A DNA stretch of 64,000 nucleotides from Batkoa obscura (taxonomy: Eukaryota; Entomophthoromycota; Entomophthoromycetes; Entomophthorales; Batkoaceae). Both the position numbers and the translations under genes were made by a program. This document shows, piece by piece, positions 43,819-54,400 of the stretch. A model generated the notes under the pieces. That model made no database searches. It saw only the letters and a program-made list of their open reading frames with translations, and had not been told where the DNA came from. The stretch's first letter is position 1. Each line of letters begins with the position of its first letter. The stretch is from NCBI GenBank assembly GCA_030770535.1, contig JASVEC010000008.1, positions 558,001 to 622,000 on the forward strand, read 5' to 3'.

Positions 43819-45329
43819 ATGCCTGTTAGTTATATAGTTAATAAAGGTAAAATAATGACCAACTAGCAATCATAGATACTAAATGAATAATAGAATCCAA
43901 AAAAAAGATCCACTATTCGGAAGAAATACTTGATTTATACCACGGTTTAATTTCATTGATTTTAAAAAACCGAGTATCAAAAGTACCAACTCAAGATAGT
44001 ATCAAAGTAGGCACATTGCTAAATTTATACGATAATATATTAAGGTTAAATTTAGGAAGAGTTTGAATCTGTCTTGCGACAAAATGGAATTAAAACCAAG
44101 TTTAATATTTATTTGATAATAAGTTTAAAAGATGCTAATGGAAATAAAACACCAATAGAAACTTGGTATTTAAATTATGATAAACTAAATACTAGTAATA
44201 GGTATAATGACGATTTTCATTTTTTAACATTGAACTAATTTTTATTAGTAAATCGATATTAGAGCAAAAGCACTTTCGTTCAAGTGAAGCGGCATTATAC
44301 TACAAATCTATTTACTATTTTATAAAAGGAATGCCCATATCTAAAAAAATATTTAAAAGCAGTTATATTAAAGATCAACTAAATTATGAGTTGAAATTTA
44401 ACAACGATATAATTTTGCCATTTAAAAATATTAAACATGAATTTACCAACCTTGTTTCAAAAAAGAGGCATTTGGTTCAATTAGAAGTAAACCATGAAAA
44501 TGAATATGAAAAAATTGATACTCCAAAATTTACTATTAAACCAGCTGTATCACCACCTATTAATATACCAACACCAAAAGAAAATAAATGTAAATTTAGA
44601 CCCAGCTCTCCAATACCAGATTTTACTTCTTTTACACCATCCCCAGCAGGATTTTCATTCATTAATAGAACCAAAAAAAGTAGCTGTAGCGAAGCCTTAG
44701 TAGGAAGTTATGAACAAAGTTTACTCAGTGGACGTATGTCATCTTTTCCTTCCAAACCTATTAATGGCTTTACAGCCAAAATCGGGGCTTCATTTAGAAA
44801 TAATATTACACCCCATGTCACCTTTCCTTTTTCACCCACTTTTTATCAACACGATGAAGAAACTTCAAGTCCCTACGTGGGAGATATTAATCTTGGAGAA
44901 AATTTTCAAAATAGATTACAAATACCTAAAGAAGGAAAGCTTCAAATTATTCTTAAAAATTCTTGTTCAACAGCAATTCATTTATTTTTAGTACCCTATG
45001 ATTTTAAAGATATTCCAAACTGCCATAAAACTTTTTTAAGACATAAAACGTATGTGTCTAAAGTCAGACATCCTAATATTCTTAGACATGCAATCCATTT
45101 ACAATTTGCTTCAGATTCTGAAGGTAAATTATACCTTTATAATAATATTAGAGTTGTATTTACGCTCAGAGCAGTGGAATCTTTTGAATCTACTTTTTGT
45201 TCTTTTGATTTACCACCATCGCCTATAAAATATTCGCATTTGAATTTATATGGCCAAAGAGTTCCGGATATCAGTAAAGAAATATTGGCTGTAGCAGCAA
45301 CCGAAGATGCCTACTTAGGCTATCAATGA
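43819..45329 (+). CDS. Atos/FAM214 family protein (DUF4210 and chromosome-segregation domain)
   Basis: Four exons (43819-43846, 43894-44006, 44056-44201, 44249-45329) give 455 residues; intron 1 has a textbook TACTAAAT branch site. The C-terminal half is diagnostic: GSYEQSLLSGRMSSFPSKPI then NGFTAKIGASFRNNITPHVT, matching the FEESLLxGR and GFTAxIGASG blocks of animal FAM214/Atos. Next comes GKLQIILKNSCSTAIHLFLV then FKDIPNCHKTFLRHKTYV, matching VKMFLVTFDFSDMPAAHMTFLRH (quoted in part). In Drosophila the Atos protein is a nuclear regulator of transcription; fission yeast relatives were annotated for meiotic chromosome segregation. The N-terminal region (HYSEEILDLYHGLISLILK, then LRQNGIKTKFNIYLIISLKD) resembles the less conserved front of the family. 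The long central linker is proline- and serine-rich. Confidence 0.82.
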
Positions 45330-45549
45330 AGAGAAAAACGAGAGTTTATTTGTAAACTAGATGTATTTATAATAGAAGATTGAATTTCATAAATTTATTT
45401 ATTTTAATAAAGTTAAATGCCTATTTATAACTAAAGTAGATTTAAAGTTTCTATGTATAATTTTTAGGTTTAATTTTTTAAAAATGAATTACTTTTTAAC
45501 GGACTTTAATGTTGAAAATAAAGCTTTGTGTAAATAAATCATTTGTAAT
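45330..45549. other. Convergent 3' spacer of Atos and eIF3j genes
   Basis: 220 bp between stops; no feature beyond presumed overlapping 3' ends. Confidence 0.5.
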
Positions 45550-46588
45550 TTACATAAAATCATCAAAATCATCATCATCATATGCTGGTCCTCGAGTCAT
45601 TTCTACTGTATCAGCTTCTACTTTAACGTTGGATTTTTTAGCACCTAAAAATAATTCAATACCATTTTACTAATTAAGTTTGTTTATCCTACCTTTCTTC
45701 TTTCCTTTAAGGGCCTCTTTAGCGGCTCTTTGTTTATCGTTAGCAGACGCTGTAAGTGCACTAGAAATTTTTCTTAACTCAACGTCTTTGAGGGGTTCAC
45801 AAATGTTTCTAACTAAAGCTTCAATCATACCACCATAGTTTCGGTTAGCCTTTCAAAAAGGTTAATACTTCTTAATTACGTTTATTAATTATATAAATTA
45901 CTTTATTTTTTAATATATGTTCACTAATCTCTTTAGCAAAGTTATCAAACTCAGCTTTTGTTTTAGGAGTTTTTTCTTGGATCAATGCAACTGGGATTGC
46001 TGGTGAACCAGGAACATTTTCCGCTGCTTTCGCATCTACGATCGATTAAGTATTAGAAGGATGTTTTACGCTAATATATTACCTTCCAAGTTAAGATCAC
46101 CGAATAAATCAGCAGCATTTTGTAAGTCAGCTTCTTCTTGTAACCTCTTTTCTTGCTCTCTTCTTTGTTTTAATTCTTCGGCTGTAAGATCCTTTTCACT
46201 TTTCTTTATATATTAGTTTTATAGTCTAGTGTTAATTGAAATCAAAACTTACTAATTCTAAAGCTTTTCTTTCTTTTTCTTCCTTTAATTTAGCTTCTCT
46301 TTCGGCTATTTTTTGTGCTAAAGGTATCTTCTTCTTTACCTCGACTACAGGTTTTTCTTCATCCGATTCTTCCCATGAATCCTTTGGTTTTTATATAAAC
46401 ATTAATTCACACTTTTAAATTTAAATTTATTTACTTACTTTGATGCCATCATCTACATCTTCATCTTCCCATTGCTTTTTCTTTGGAATTACAATTTGTG
46501 GTTCTTCAATATCACTAGCGTCTATATAAAAATTGTTACAAGTTTGTTTTAAATAATATTATTATCTGTATTTACCCCAATCAGACAT
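45550..46588 (-). CDS. EIF3J: Translation initiation factor eIF3 subunit j
   Basis: Seven exons (46588-46576, 46521-46439, 46381-46253, 46203-46083, 46035-45902, 45849-45693, 45644-45550) give 243 residues. The first exon is only 13 coding bases (MSDW). eIF3j (yeast Hcr1) is a loosely bound eIF3 subunit that acts at the 40S decoding centre and in ribosome recycling. Family features are the acidic N-terminus with a central Trp (KKKQWEDEDVDDG and DSWEESDEEKP), the basic coiled coil KKKIPLAQKIAEREAKLKEE, the core TKAEFDNFAKEISEHIL and NRNYGGMIEALVRNI, and the acidic aromatic C-terminus DDDDFDDFM, which is virtually invariant in the family. Confidence 0.95.
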
Positions 46589-47312
46589 TATTTCTGTTCT
46601 ATTTATATATAAAATGATTTTATTGTTTTTGAGCCACGTTCAATCTAAGTTTTTAAGAATTTCTTTGTCCCGGTTAAAGATCCCATAAATTGGCTATTTT
46701 AATGCTCCAAAGTTTGTTAGACTAAAGACTGAAATTATAATAAATTAGAGTACCTCTAAAAATTTAGCTTGTTTTAAATATGGGGATATATTTTTTTGTT
46801 TAAGAATTTTATTAACAATCTTTCCGCTTAAATAGTGCTTAAAAAATGGAAAAAGTGATGAAACCAAAAAACATCACCATATCGCGGTATTTGGGCATAA
46901 AAAATATGCAAAAAGTATATTTTTTCAACGTAATAATATGAAAATGAGAAACAGAACATTAAATAAAAAATCAAACCAAAACACTAGTAAAAGATAATAG
47001 TCTAGTCATTTAATAAATACTATAAAATGGCAGATCATAAAAAACATTAATTAGTATTTTAAAATAATAAAAACTAGCACTTAATTAAGATTAGTATATT
47101 ATTTAAAATCATTTGGTTTTTCTTATTGATAAAGGTGGGGTGGGAGGTAAAATGGGTTAAAGTTAAGCTAACTTTAACCTGAGAAAAGAAAATTTACATA
47201 TGAGTAGAAACTGGCGACTGAGTAGATGATTGATAAAAGAATTGGGCTAACTAATACCATTAAAAATACCGAGTTTGGGGAGACGTTAGGATGTAAATTT
47301 ATTAAAAGCAAT
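46589..47312. other. Spacer with MITE copy 7
   Basis: A+T-rich DNA between the eIF3j promoter and the 3' end of the next minus-strand gene; MITE copy at 46781-46879. Confidence 0.55.
46781..46879 (+). mobile_element. MITE-like element, copy 7
   Basis: Forward copy, ends TGGGGATATATTTTTTTG and ACATCACCA, flanked by TA on each side. It lies about 190 bp upstream of the eIF3j start and could be in its promoter. Confidence 0.85.
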
Positions 47313-48712
47313 TTAAGACCTATTAACCGCTGGTGGTAGCGGTGATAATGGTTCTGCTGCATCAAATTCTCTTTGGTTGTCATTAACCACTGACTTGACT
47401 GCTTTTAAAAAGGATTGTGGTCGGTACATTGTATTGTGTCGTCCCATATTGGTATTTGTTACTTGAGTTTTCATACGCTCTTTACGGCGATGCCAGATAA
47501 GCATTAAAATGCCTGCTAACCCTATCAACCCAAGTGATACGCCTACACCTATGCCTATAGCACCAGATCTTGAAACTCCAGCCGAAGTATTCCCAAAATT
47601 TGGGTCGTCGGTTTCAGTAGGAGCTGAGGTTGGTTTTCTTGTTTTAGAAGGATCATTTTTATCATTTGAGTCGCCATCTGATTTTTTGCCAGAGTCTGTT
47701 TTGGGATCCTTTCCATTATCTTTATCTAAATCTTTTCCATCATCTTTGGAGGTAGGGGTTGGTTGAGATTTAGATTCACTTGTTTTAGTTGGATCATCTG
47801 TTCCTTTTGAGCTAGAAGTAGGAGTAGCTTTATCGGGAATGCTTGTTGATGATTTTTCTTTATCATTGACTAAATAATATTAGATTTCTGTCATTGGATT
47901 TATCAATAGTTGCTTACATGAACATCTTCCGTCTGACCAAGCACATGATAGTGGCCCAACGTTAGGAGCTTCTTTACATTTATTTTCGTCAATGTAAAGT
48001 TCACAGCCTTTAAATGAGTTAGAATGATTACAATTGAAAACGAAATAGTCTGTTACTTTGAGGGCATTCTGCATAAGATTTGGGCAAGCATTTAAATGCA
48101 CCACAATATCTACAATTTGAATCTGTTGATGCGCAAGTAAGTGCATCAGTGCTACATTTTACATCTAATAAACTAGGTTAATTTCTTGCTCAACTTTTAT
48201 AGCCTTGAAATACCTCTGCTACATCCCTTTCCGTCCCAAGAGCATTTGTTTTCACCTCTTGTATTTCCGCATAAGAACTCAGTTTTCAAATTCTCGCATG
48301 CTAAATAAAATACCATTTAGAATAAGTTTGTACAAAGCTTGGGCTTAAAAATTACCTTCTGGACAGAAAGGTGATTCTATGCAACCATAGTAGTCACAGA
48401 ATAAGTATCCGGGTTTACAATCGCTTTGTGATTTTGATATTGCCGAGACATTACCTAAAGAACAAAAAGTTATTATTTGTTCTGGATGCTTTGTAAATAC
48501 AATGAGTTGAAAATAGGGAAGATAGGATAAGATAATGATATATAACCATAGCTCTTTTTACTTATGCAAAAGTATCCCAATATCGCTCATTTAGCTACTA
48601 TTTACTTACCAAAAAAGAAAGGTAATATCAATAGTATGAAGATGAACCTGAAAACGTTGAATGAATTCCTGAATATCTTTTTACCAGCCAGTAGTTTATT
48701 GTTGCTTTCCAT
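47313..48712 (-). CDS. Cysteine-rich type I membrane protein with PSI-like modules
   Basis: Six exons (48712-48610, 48454-48356, 48300-48214, 48164-48057, 48007-47918, 47869-47313) give 347 residues. The N-terminus is a signal peptide (FRFIFILLILPFFFGNVSA). About 125 extracellular residues follow with many cysteines, including two plexin/semaphorin (PSI)-like turns: ENKCSWDGKGC and LSCAWSDGRCSC. A Ser/Thr/Lys/Asp-rich stalk leads to a membrane helix (GAIGIGVGVSLGLIGLAGIL) flanked by HRRKERMK, then a tail of about 60 residues ending SPLPPAVNRS. Each small cysteine block occupies its own exon. I do not know the family; the build suggests a cell-surface sensor or wall-linked protein. Exon junctions were chosen by frame and cysteine continuity and all phases agree. 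Confidence 0.75.
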
Positions 48713-50838
48713 AAAATAATTAAGTAATAATAAGTTGGTAAATTAGTTGAATATATTGAAGGGTTATAAAATTAGGTTGATCGTAAATTAAGGGTGCTAT
48801 GCACCATAAGCTGATAAGTTAATTGGTAAGAGAACGTTCGAGTCCTTTAATTGTATACTAAGTTGTTTGCTAGATGAAACTTGTTCAAGTTGTTAGCTTT
48901 AGTAGTTATAACTTTTTTTTTGAAAATATTAATTAAAATAGTAGAGAAAATATTTTCATTTTCTTTTGGGTTAATTCAACCAGATCATAATTAATTGAAA
49001 CCATCCAAGTTCTTCCATTTCTGGCCTTGAAATGATTTACATCCTTTGATTGGTAGATAATTCTTCCATCTAAAAGTGTTATTTGATACTCTATTCATTC
49101 GAGCCTCTTTTATTGGCTTAAAAGATTAAATAGAACTTTTTTGGAATTGGATAAATGTATTCCTTCTAATCTAGTATTTTATTAAGTAGCATCCAATCAA
49201 GTAGATTTATTGTCATAGATCTCTGTCAATTTATTGAGCAGTTCATTTGACTCTTACCAAGTATAAGTGTTGAGGTATGTACATATGAAGACTTTAAAGC
49301 CCCAGTTTAAGATAAAAATAACTCGAAATTGGAGGGTTTTGTGGCAATTTAAATTTAAGTAATAACCAATCAAGTAAGCTTTGAAGTCTTTAATTTTAAT
49401 TTAATTAAAGGCTACAAAACTGAAAAAATTATTTTATAGTACTGATTTCATATGATGTAGTATTATAGAATTATTATAAGCAATATAATAATATTTTAAA
49501 AATGATTCCTTAAAGAATATTACAATAACGAAAAGAATTGAAGAAAATTGATTTAATAAAACATCTACTTTAAATGTAGAAAATCAATTATTCTAATCTA
49601 TTACTTAACCATTTTGTATTAAATAGACTATAATAACACAATAATTGATTATGCAAATAATAATATATTGAATATTTGTACCAGAAAACGATAGTTCTAG
49701 TTTAAGCTACGAGTAGTAAGTACGATATTAAATATCAATTGTATATTAAATATTGCTATTGAAAATAATAGTAAAGAATGTTCTGATCATTTTAGCCAAT
49801 TAGATTTAGGCTTGGCCTTTTTTACTCCATTTACGAATACTGCTGCTGTGACTTTATTGTGACTTAATTTGCGGGAACTTTTAGAGCTAGCTGATTGCTT
49901 ATTTGGTTTTTTGAACCCAAATTTTAGATTTTAGCCAGATTTTAGCAAATATCCTTACTAAATGAACAATTAGCTAGGTCGCAATCGAGTTGCTGCAGCA
50001 GCATGATAATATTAGTGTAAAATATATATTTAGCAACAGCTATTAATAAAACAACTAAAAATAAATTGATTTCAGTAGTTGGATAAGTTTGAAAACTTGG
50101 TTAAAATTAAGGATAAAATTTTCCAATTTACTTTTTTTGTCCATTTTTTGTATAGCGTAAAATTTTGAACTTTTTTAAATAAATATTATATGAAAAAACA
50201 TTCCCATGAGTAATTTTAAAACTAAGCAAAAAAGCAACTAATTTTATAGCACCTTGTGTTTAATTTGCAATTTTTGCTAAAAATCTAAACTGAACAAGAA
50301 TTTAACCAAGCTTTTAAATTAGCCCAGTTAAACATAAAGTGGTTCAGAATGTATAAATAGTAAAATAATACTAAGATGTTTCTTTATTTATGTTTATTAT
50401 TATTTTTTAGTTTATATTGCATAAAAAATAAAAAAAGTATTTTTATATTGACTATTATTCAAAGTTATTTAAAAAAATAATATGTTTTAAAAAGAGAGTT
50501 ATAAAAATGATAGTTAAAGGAATTCTGAGAATAAAATCAAACTTGTTTATTTAAGATTAGAATTTTTTTTTATAACTAATTAAAATATTATTATCACTTT
50601 TATAATTAGCAGATTTATTTAATTAAATTTTTAATTATTATTTTTAAAATTATATGATAATTTTAGCTAAAGCAGGATTTAATTTTATTATTAGAATTTA
50701 ATATTAATTTGCTTTTAATTAATGAGTTTTTATTATTTTCAATATATATTTTGATTATAAAAATACTTTAATATAAAATGTATCATATTAATATATATAA
50801 TATATTTCTAACAATATAAAAACCAATGCTTATTAATT

Positions 50839-50932
50839 AAAGTTAAAAGCTGTTTTAGCTTAGTTAACTGGCTATAAGTTAAAAAATCTTAGTTTATATA
50901 ACTAAAGCAAACTTGATATGAAAAATAGTATA
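50839..50932 (+). mobile_element. Old LTR fragment (5' part)
   Basis: About 95 bp resembling the left quarter of the two solo LTRs (shared AGTTAAAAGCT and CTTAGTTTATATAACTAA). It is more diverged than they are, so probably older. It stops where MITE copy 8 begins. Confidence 0.55.
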
Positions 50933-51491
50933 TAGGGATGTATTTTTGTGTTTAAGAATTTTACTGACAATTTTTATGCTCAAATAGTGTTTAAAAGATG
51001 GAAAAAGTGATAAAGCTGTGAAAGTTGGTACTGAGTGGTAGGAGTTAAAAGCAGTTCTTACTTGATTAACTAGCCTTGAGTCGAAGGGTCTTAGTTTATA
51101 TAACTAAGATAGACTCAAATGAATAGAGATAATACGTAATAAGTTACGAACTATGTAAAACAAACAGAATAGACAATGCTACTGTAAAATATAAGATATT
51201 GTCAGAAAGACTTAGTGGCTTTATTAATAGTACGATATCAGGGAGTAATTCAGTTGAAAAGCCTCGAGTTATCATGTTGAAGAATCTCTTTTATACTCTT
51301 TGCAATGTGAAGTTAGAAATTCTCACAGCAAATCAAAACAAGAAACTCTGGATTGATTATACCACATGGATCACGGTTAAATTGATTACAAGGCTACCAC
51401 TAGCTTTGTAAACAAGCTAAATGATTATTATGTTATAATTAATCCGAGAGCTGATAAAGCAATACTTCACAAAGCCAAAAAAACATCACCA
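50933..51491 (+). mobile_element. MITE-like element, copy 8, split by a solo LTR
   Basis: The left part (50933-51016) begins TAGGGATGTATTTTTGTG and the right part (51472-51491) ends AACATCACCA. Read together across the insertion they match the family consensus; the interrupting LTR is listed separately. Confidence 0.85.
51017..51471 (+). mobile_element. Solo LTR, copy 1 (LTR retrotransposon remnant)
   Basis: 455 bp bounded by TGTGAA and TTCACA, the TG...CA ends expected of an LTR, with a TATA-like TTTATATAACTA about 80 bp in. It is flanked by the short direct repeat AAGC (AAAGC if the shared A is counted) and sits inside MITE copy 8. No internal retrotransposon coding region is present, so it is a solo LTR. 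Copia or gypsy class cannot be decided. Confidence 0.75.
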
Positions 51492-51850
51492 TATATTTAT
51501 ATATTATATATCTATTAAACATTAAATAAGAATAATATAAAACATTAAATAAGAATAATACAAAACATAGTTAAAAAAATAAAACAATTAAATAAATCTT
51601 TTAAGTTAAATCTTTTTATTTGATTTTAAGCTTTCTAAATTTGACTAATTATACATTAAAGACTTATAAATTTAAAAACAAAATTTAAATTAGTTTTTAA
51701 ATTCTGAAACTAATTTAGACATCCCCAAATATTAGTAAATATTTTTATTAAATAAACCCAAGTCAACAAAAATTTAAAATTATATTATTAAGTCAAAATA
51801 TAAAAAATATAAAAATCAAAAATAAGTTTATATTTTATAATAAGAATATA

Positions 51851-51946
51851 TTGTTTTTTTTGGTTTCATTACTTTTTCCATTTTTTAAGCGCTGTTTCAG
51901 CGGAAAGATTATTAGTAAAATTCTTAAACATAAAGATACATCCCCA
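51851..51946 (-). mobile_element. MITE-like element, copy 9
   Basis: Reverse copy with a decayed left end (TTGTTTTTTTTGG) and an intact right end (ACATCCCCA). Confidence 0.8.
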
Positions 51947-52120
51947 TATAATATATATAATAATTGTTTATTATAATAATGTTTTATTATTAATTACATT
52001 AGTTTTTAAATTATAGTTAAAAAAAAAATTAATAAAGAAATTAATATTTAAAAAAAAGTCCAAAGCTAATATTTTTAATAATGTATTTGATAAATCCATT
52101 AAAAAATATATATGATTATT

Positions 52121-52220
52121 TGGGGATGTATTTTTTTGTTCAAGAATTTTACTAACAACCTTTCCGCTGAAATAGCGCTTAAAAGATGGAAAAAATAATG
52201 AAGCCAAAAAAACACCCCCA
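52121..52220 (+). mobile_element. MITE-like element, copy 10
   Basis: Forward copy, one of the best preserved: TGGGGATGTATTTTTTTG to AACACCCCCA, flanked by TATT on both sides. Confidence 0.88.
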
Positions 52221-52280
52221 TATTTAACTTTTTAATTAATATAAATTTTTATTCTATAAAAAATAATAATAAATCAACTT

Positions 52281-52748
52281 TGTGAAAGTTGATACTTAGT
52301 GGCCGAAGTTAAAAGCTACTCTTGCTTAATTAACTTGCCTTGAGTCGAAGGGTCTTAGTTTATATAACTAAGGTAGACTTAACTTAATAGAAATAGTATG
52401 TAGTAAGCTACAAATTATGTAAAACAAATACAATGGAAGATACTACTATAAAATCTATATCAGATGTTGTCAGAAAGACTTAGTGACTTTATTAATGATA
52501 CGTTATCAGGGAGTAATCCAATTAAAAAAAAACCTGGAGTTATCATATTGAAGAATCTCTTTTATACTCCAATAAATATGGATATTAATACGAGAGGATG
52601 TTATTCCTTGCAATATGAAGTTAGAAATTCTCGCAGCAAATCAAAATAAGGGACTCTGACTTGATTGTATTTGAACTTGAGAACACAGCAACTTAAGTGA
52701 TTGTTGCGTTATAATCAATCCGAGAGCTAAATAAAGCAATATTTCACA
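52281..52748 (+). mobile_element. Solo LTR, copy 2
   Basis: 468 bp, bounded by TGTGAA and TTCACA and flanked by ACTT direct repeats. It aligns along its whole length with copy 1 with scattered substitutions and small indels, so the two are different insertions of one family and not a segmental duplication. Confidence 0.75.
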
Positions 52749-53130
52749 ACTTTATATAAAATATAAACTGTAATAACTAAACATACCTGTTATTAAGCAA
52801 TTAATAATATTTAGCTTATTATTTAATTTTGTTTTTCAAAATATTATATCTAATTAAATATATATTTTTAATTGATTTTATGATAGTTGAATCTAATTTT
52901 AAAAAAAATGGTATTTAAATTTAATTTGACTAAAATACATGCAACTAGTACTTATTTGTGGTACTAAAATGGTTAGTTCTTTTATAAGCTTAATTTGAAA
53001 ATTTAAGTTAATATTTTTATTAAATAAAAAGTAAACAACTAAACAAAATTTATAATACTTTATTAATTGAATTGAGTTAATATTATTATTTAACTTTAAT
53101 TTAGAATGGATTATAAAAAATCATTTAAAT

Positions 53131-53228
53131 GGGGGTGTTTTTTTTAGCTTCATTATTTTTTCCATTTTTAAGCACTATTTGAGCGGAAAGATTGTTAGTA
53201 GAATTCTTGAACAAAAAAATACATCCCC
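53131..53228 (-). mobile_element. MITE-like element, copy 11
   Basis: Reverse copy, GGGGGTGTTTTTTTTAGC to ACATCCCC, flanked by AAAT on both sides; this copy suggests a 4-bp target duplication. Confidence 0.85.
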
Positions 53229-53740
53229 AAATGAAGGAATTTAAATGGTCTAAGCTATGCTTAGCTAAAAACAAGAGTGAATATAAAACATTAGTTAAAT
53301 GGCTCTTATTTCTTCTTTATCTATTTTAATTGAGTTATTTTGTTAAATAAAACACTTGAGAGTCATATGACCCTTTTAAAAATATGAAAAGTATTCAAAG
53401 CGAATATAATTAAAATATAACTTTTAACTTTTAAATATGGTTTTATTTTCAGATAAAAGTAAATAAAAATCAAAATAATTTCAAATTGATTTCATTCTCA
53501 TATTTATCCAGCTATAACATTAGTTTTATTTAAAGCATCCCTCTGTTAAGGCTTTAGTCTAATCTAAAAATTTCAATTCAACTTTGCTTTTTAAAATAGT
53601 TCAAAAATAGTGCCAAGAATGGAAGTTTAAATTTAAAATTAAAATGACATATCATTAGTCATTGCTTTTTATTTATATCCTCTGCACTATAAAAATCCTC
53701 TATTGTGTTCTCAACTTGGTCAAAAATAATAAAAAATAAG

Positions 53741-54276
53741 ATGTCTTTCGTTATTAAAAAAGTAGGTCCATCAGGGTTACAAGATGCTTTAAAAGTACGT
53801 ATCAATGTATTTGTTGATGAACAAGGGGTTGAACCTGAATTAGAATTAGATGAGTAAGATTTATTTTTTTATTTCTATTTAACTTTAGTTATTTAATGAG
53901 CTAATATTTACTCCTTTTTTATAGTTATGATAAAACTGCCCTTCATTGGATAGCCTACACAGAATCTAATGAACCTGTTGGTGTGGTTCGATTAGCCATT
54001 GTTGAATCTGAACTTTTTGGCCAAATTGGTCGTCAAGGTAAACTTGGTCGATTAGCAGTTATAAAATCTTATCGTGGAATGGGATTAGCTAAAAAACTAG
54101 TATTTGAATTAGAAAATAGTCTAATTGAAGAAAAAGTGGATAATATAATTTTACATTCTCAACATGATAAACAAGGGTTTTATGAACGTTTGGGATATAT
54201 TAGAACTTATCCTGAAGAGGAGCCATTTATGGAGGATGGAATATTACATGTTAAAATGCATAAGAAGATGGAGTAG
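53741..54276 (+). CDS. GNAT-family N-acetyltransferase
   Basis: Two exons, 53741-53853 and 53925-54276, give 154 residues. The fold is a compact stand-alone GNAT: an N-terminal region LKVRINVFVDEQGVEPELELD (shown in part; the VFVDEQG stretch is typical of the ElaA/YjcF-like subgroup), HWIAYTESNEPVGVVRLAI (strands 3-4), the acetyl-CoA-binding loop GRLAVIKSYRGMGLAKKL (R/Q-x-x-G-x-G/A as RGMGLA) and a C-terminal YERLGYIRTYPEEEPF with HVKMHK. The substrate is unknown; relatives act on small molecules. The gene converges on the GNPAT-like gene with 124 bp between stops. Confidence 0.88.
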
Positions 54277-54400
54277 AGGTTTTTAGATATAATAAAAGTA
54301 AAGTACTTTTATAATTTAAAGTTAATCTAATTTGTAAATGAACTATTAATATTTATTAATAAAAATCAACATTAAGTTTTATTATATAAAAAAAGATGAG

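Larger units (their letters stand above)
48713..53740. other. 5-kb gene-free transposon island
   Basis: No coding frame is supported. The right half holds four MITE copies, two solo LTRs and an older LTR fragment. The left part (48956-49400, upstream of the cysteine-rich membrane gene) has ATTGG/CCAAT pentamers at about 49049, 49112, 49193 and 49366, which may belong to its promoter. Confidence 0.65.

Noticed and set aside
43010-50195. Loose similarity between 43010-43070 and 50128-50190 (TTTTTT...GTAGCGCAAAATT against GTATAGCGTAAAATT).
   Set aside because: Too short and too low in complexity to define a repeat family by eye.
51199-52649. Short frames starting with SERLSGFINSTISGS and LSERLSDFINDTLSGS in the two long repeats.
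   Set aside because: They are similar only because the repeats are copies of one family; both are short and lie inside LTR-like DNA, with no sign of a conserved protein.
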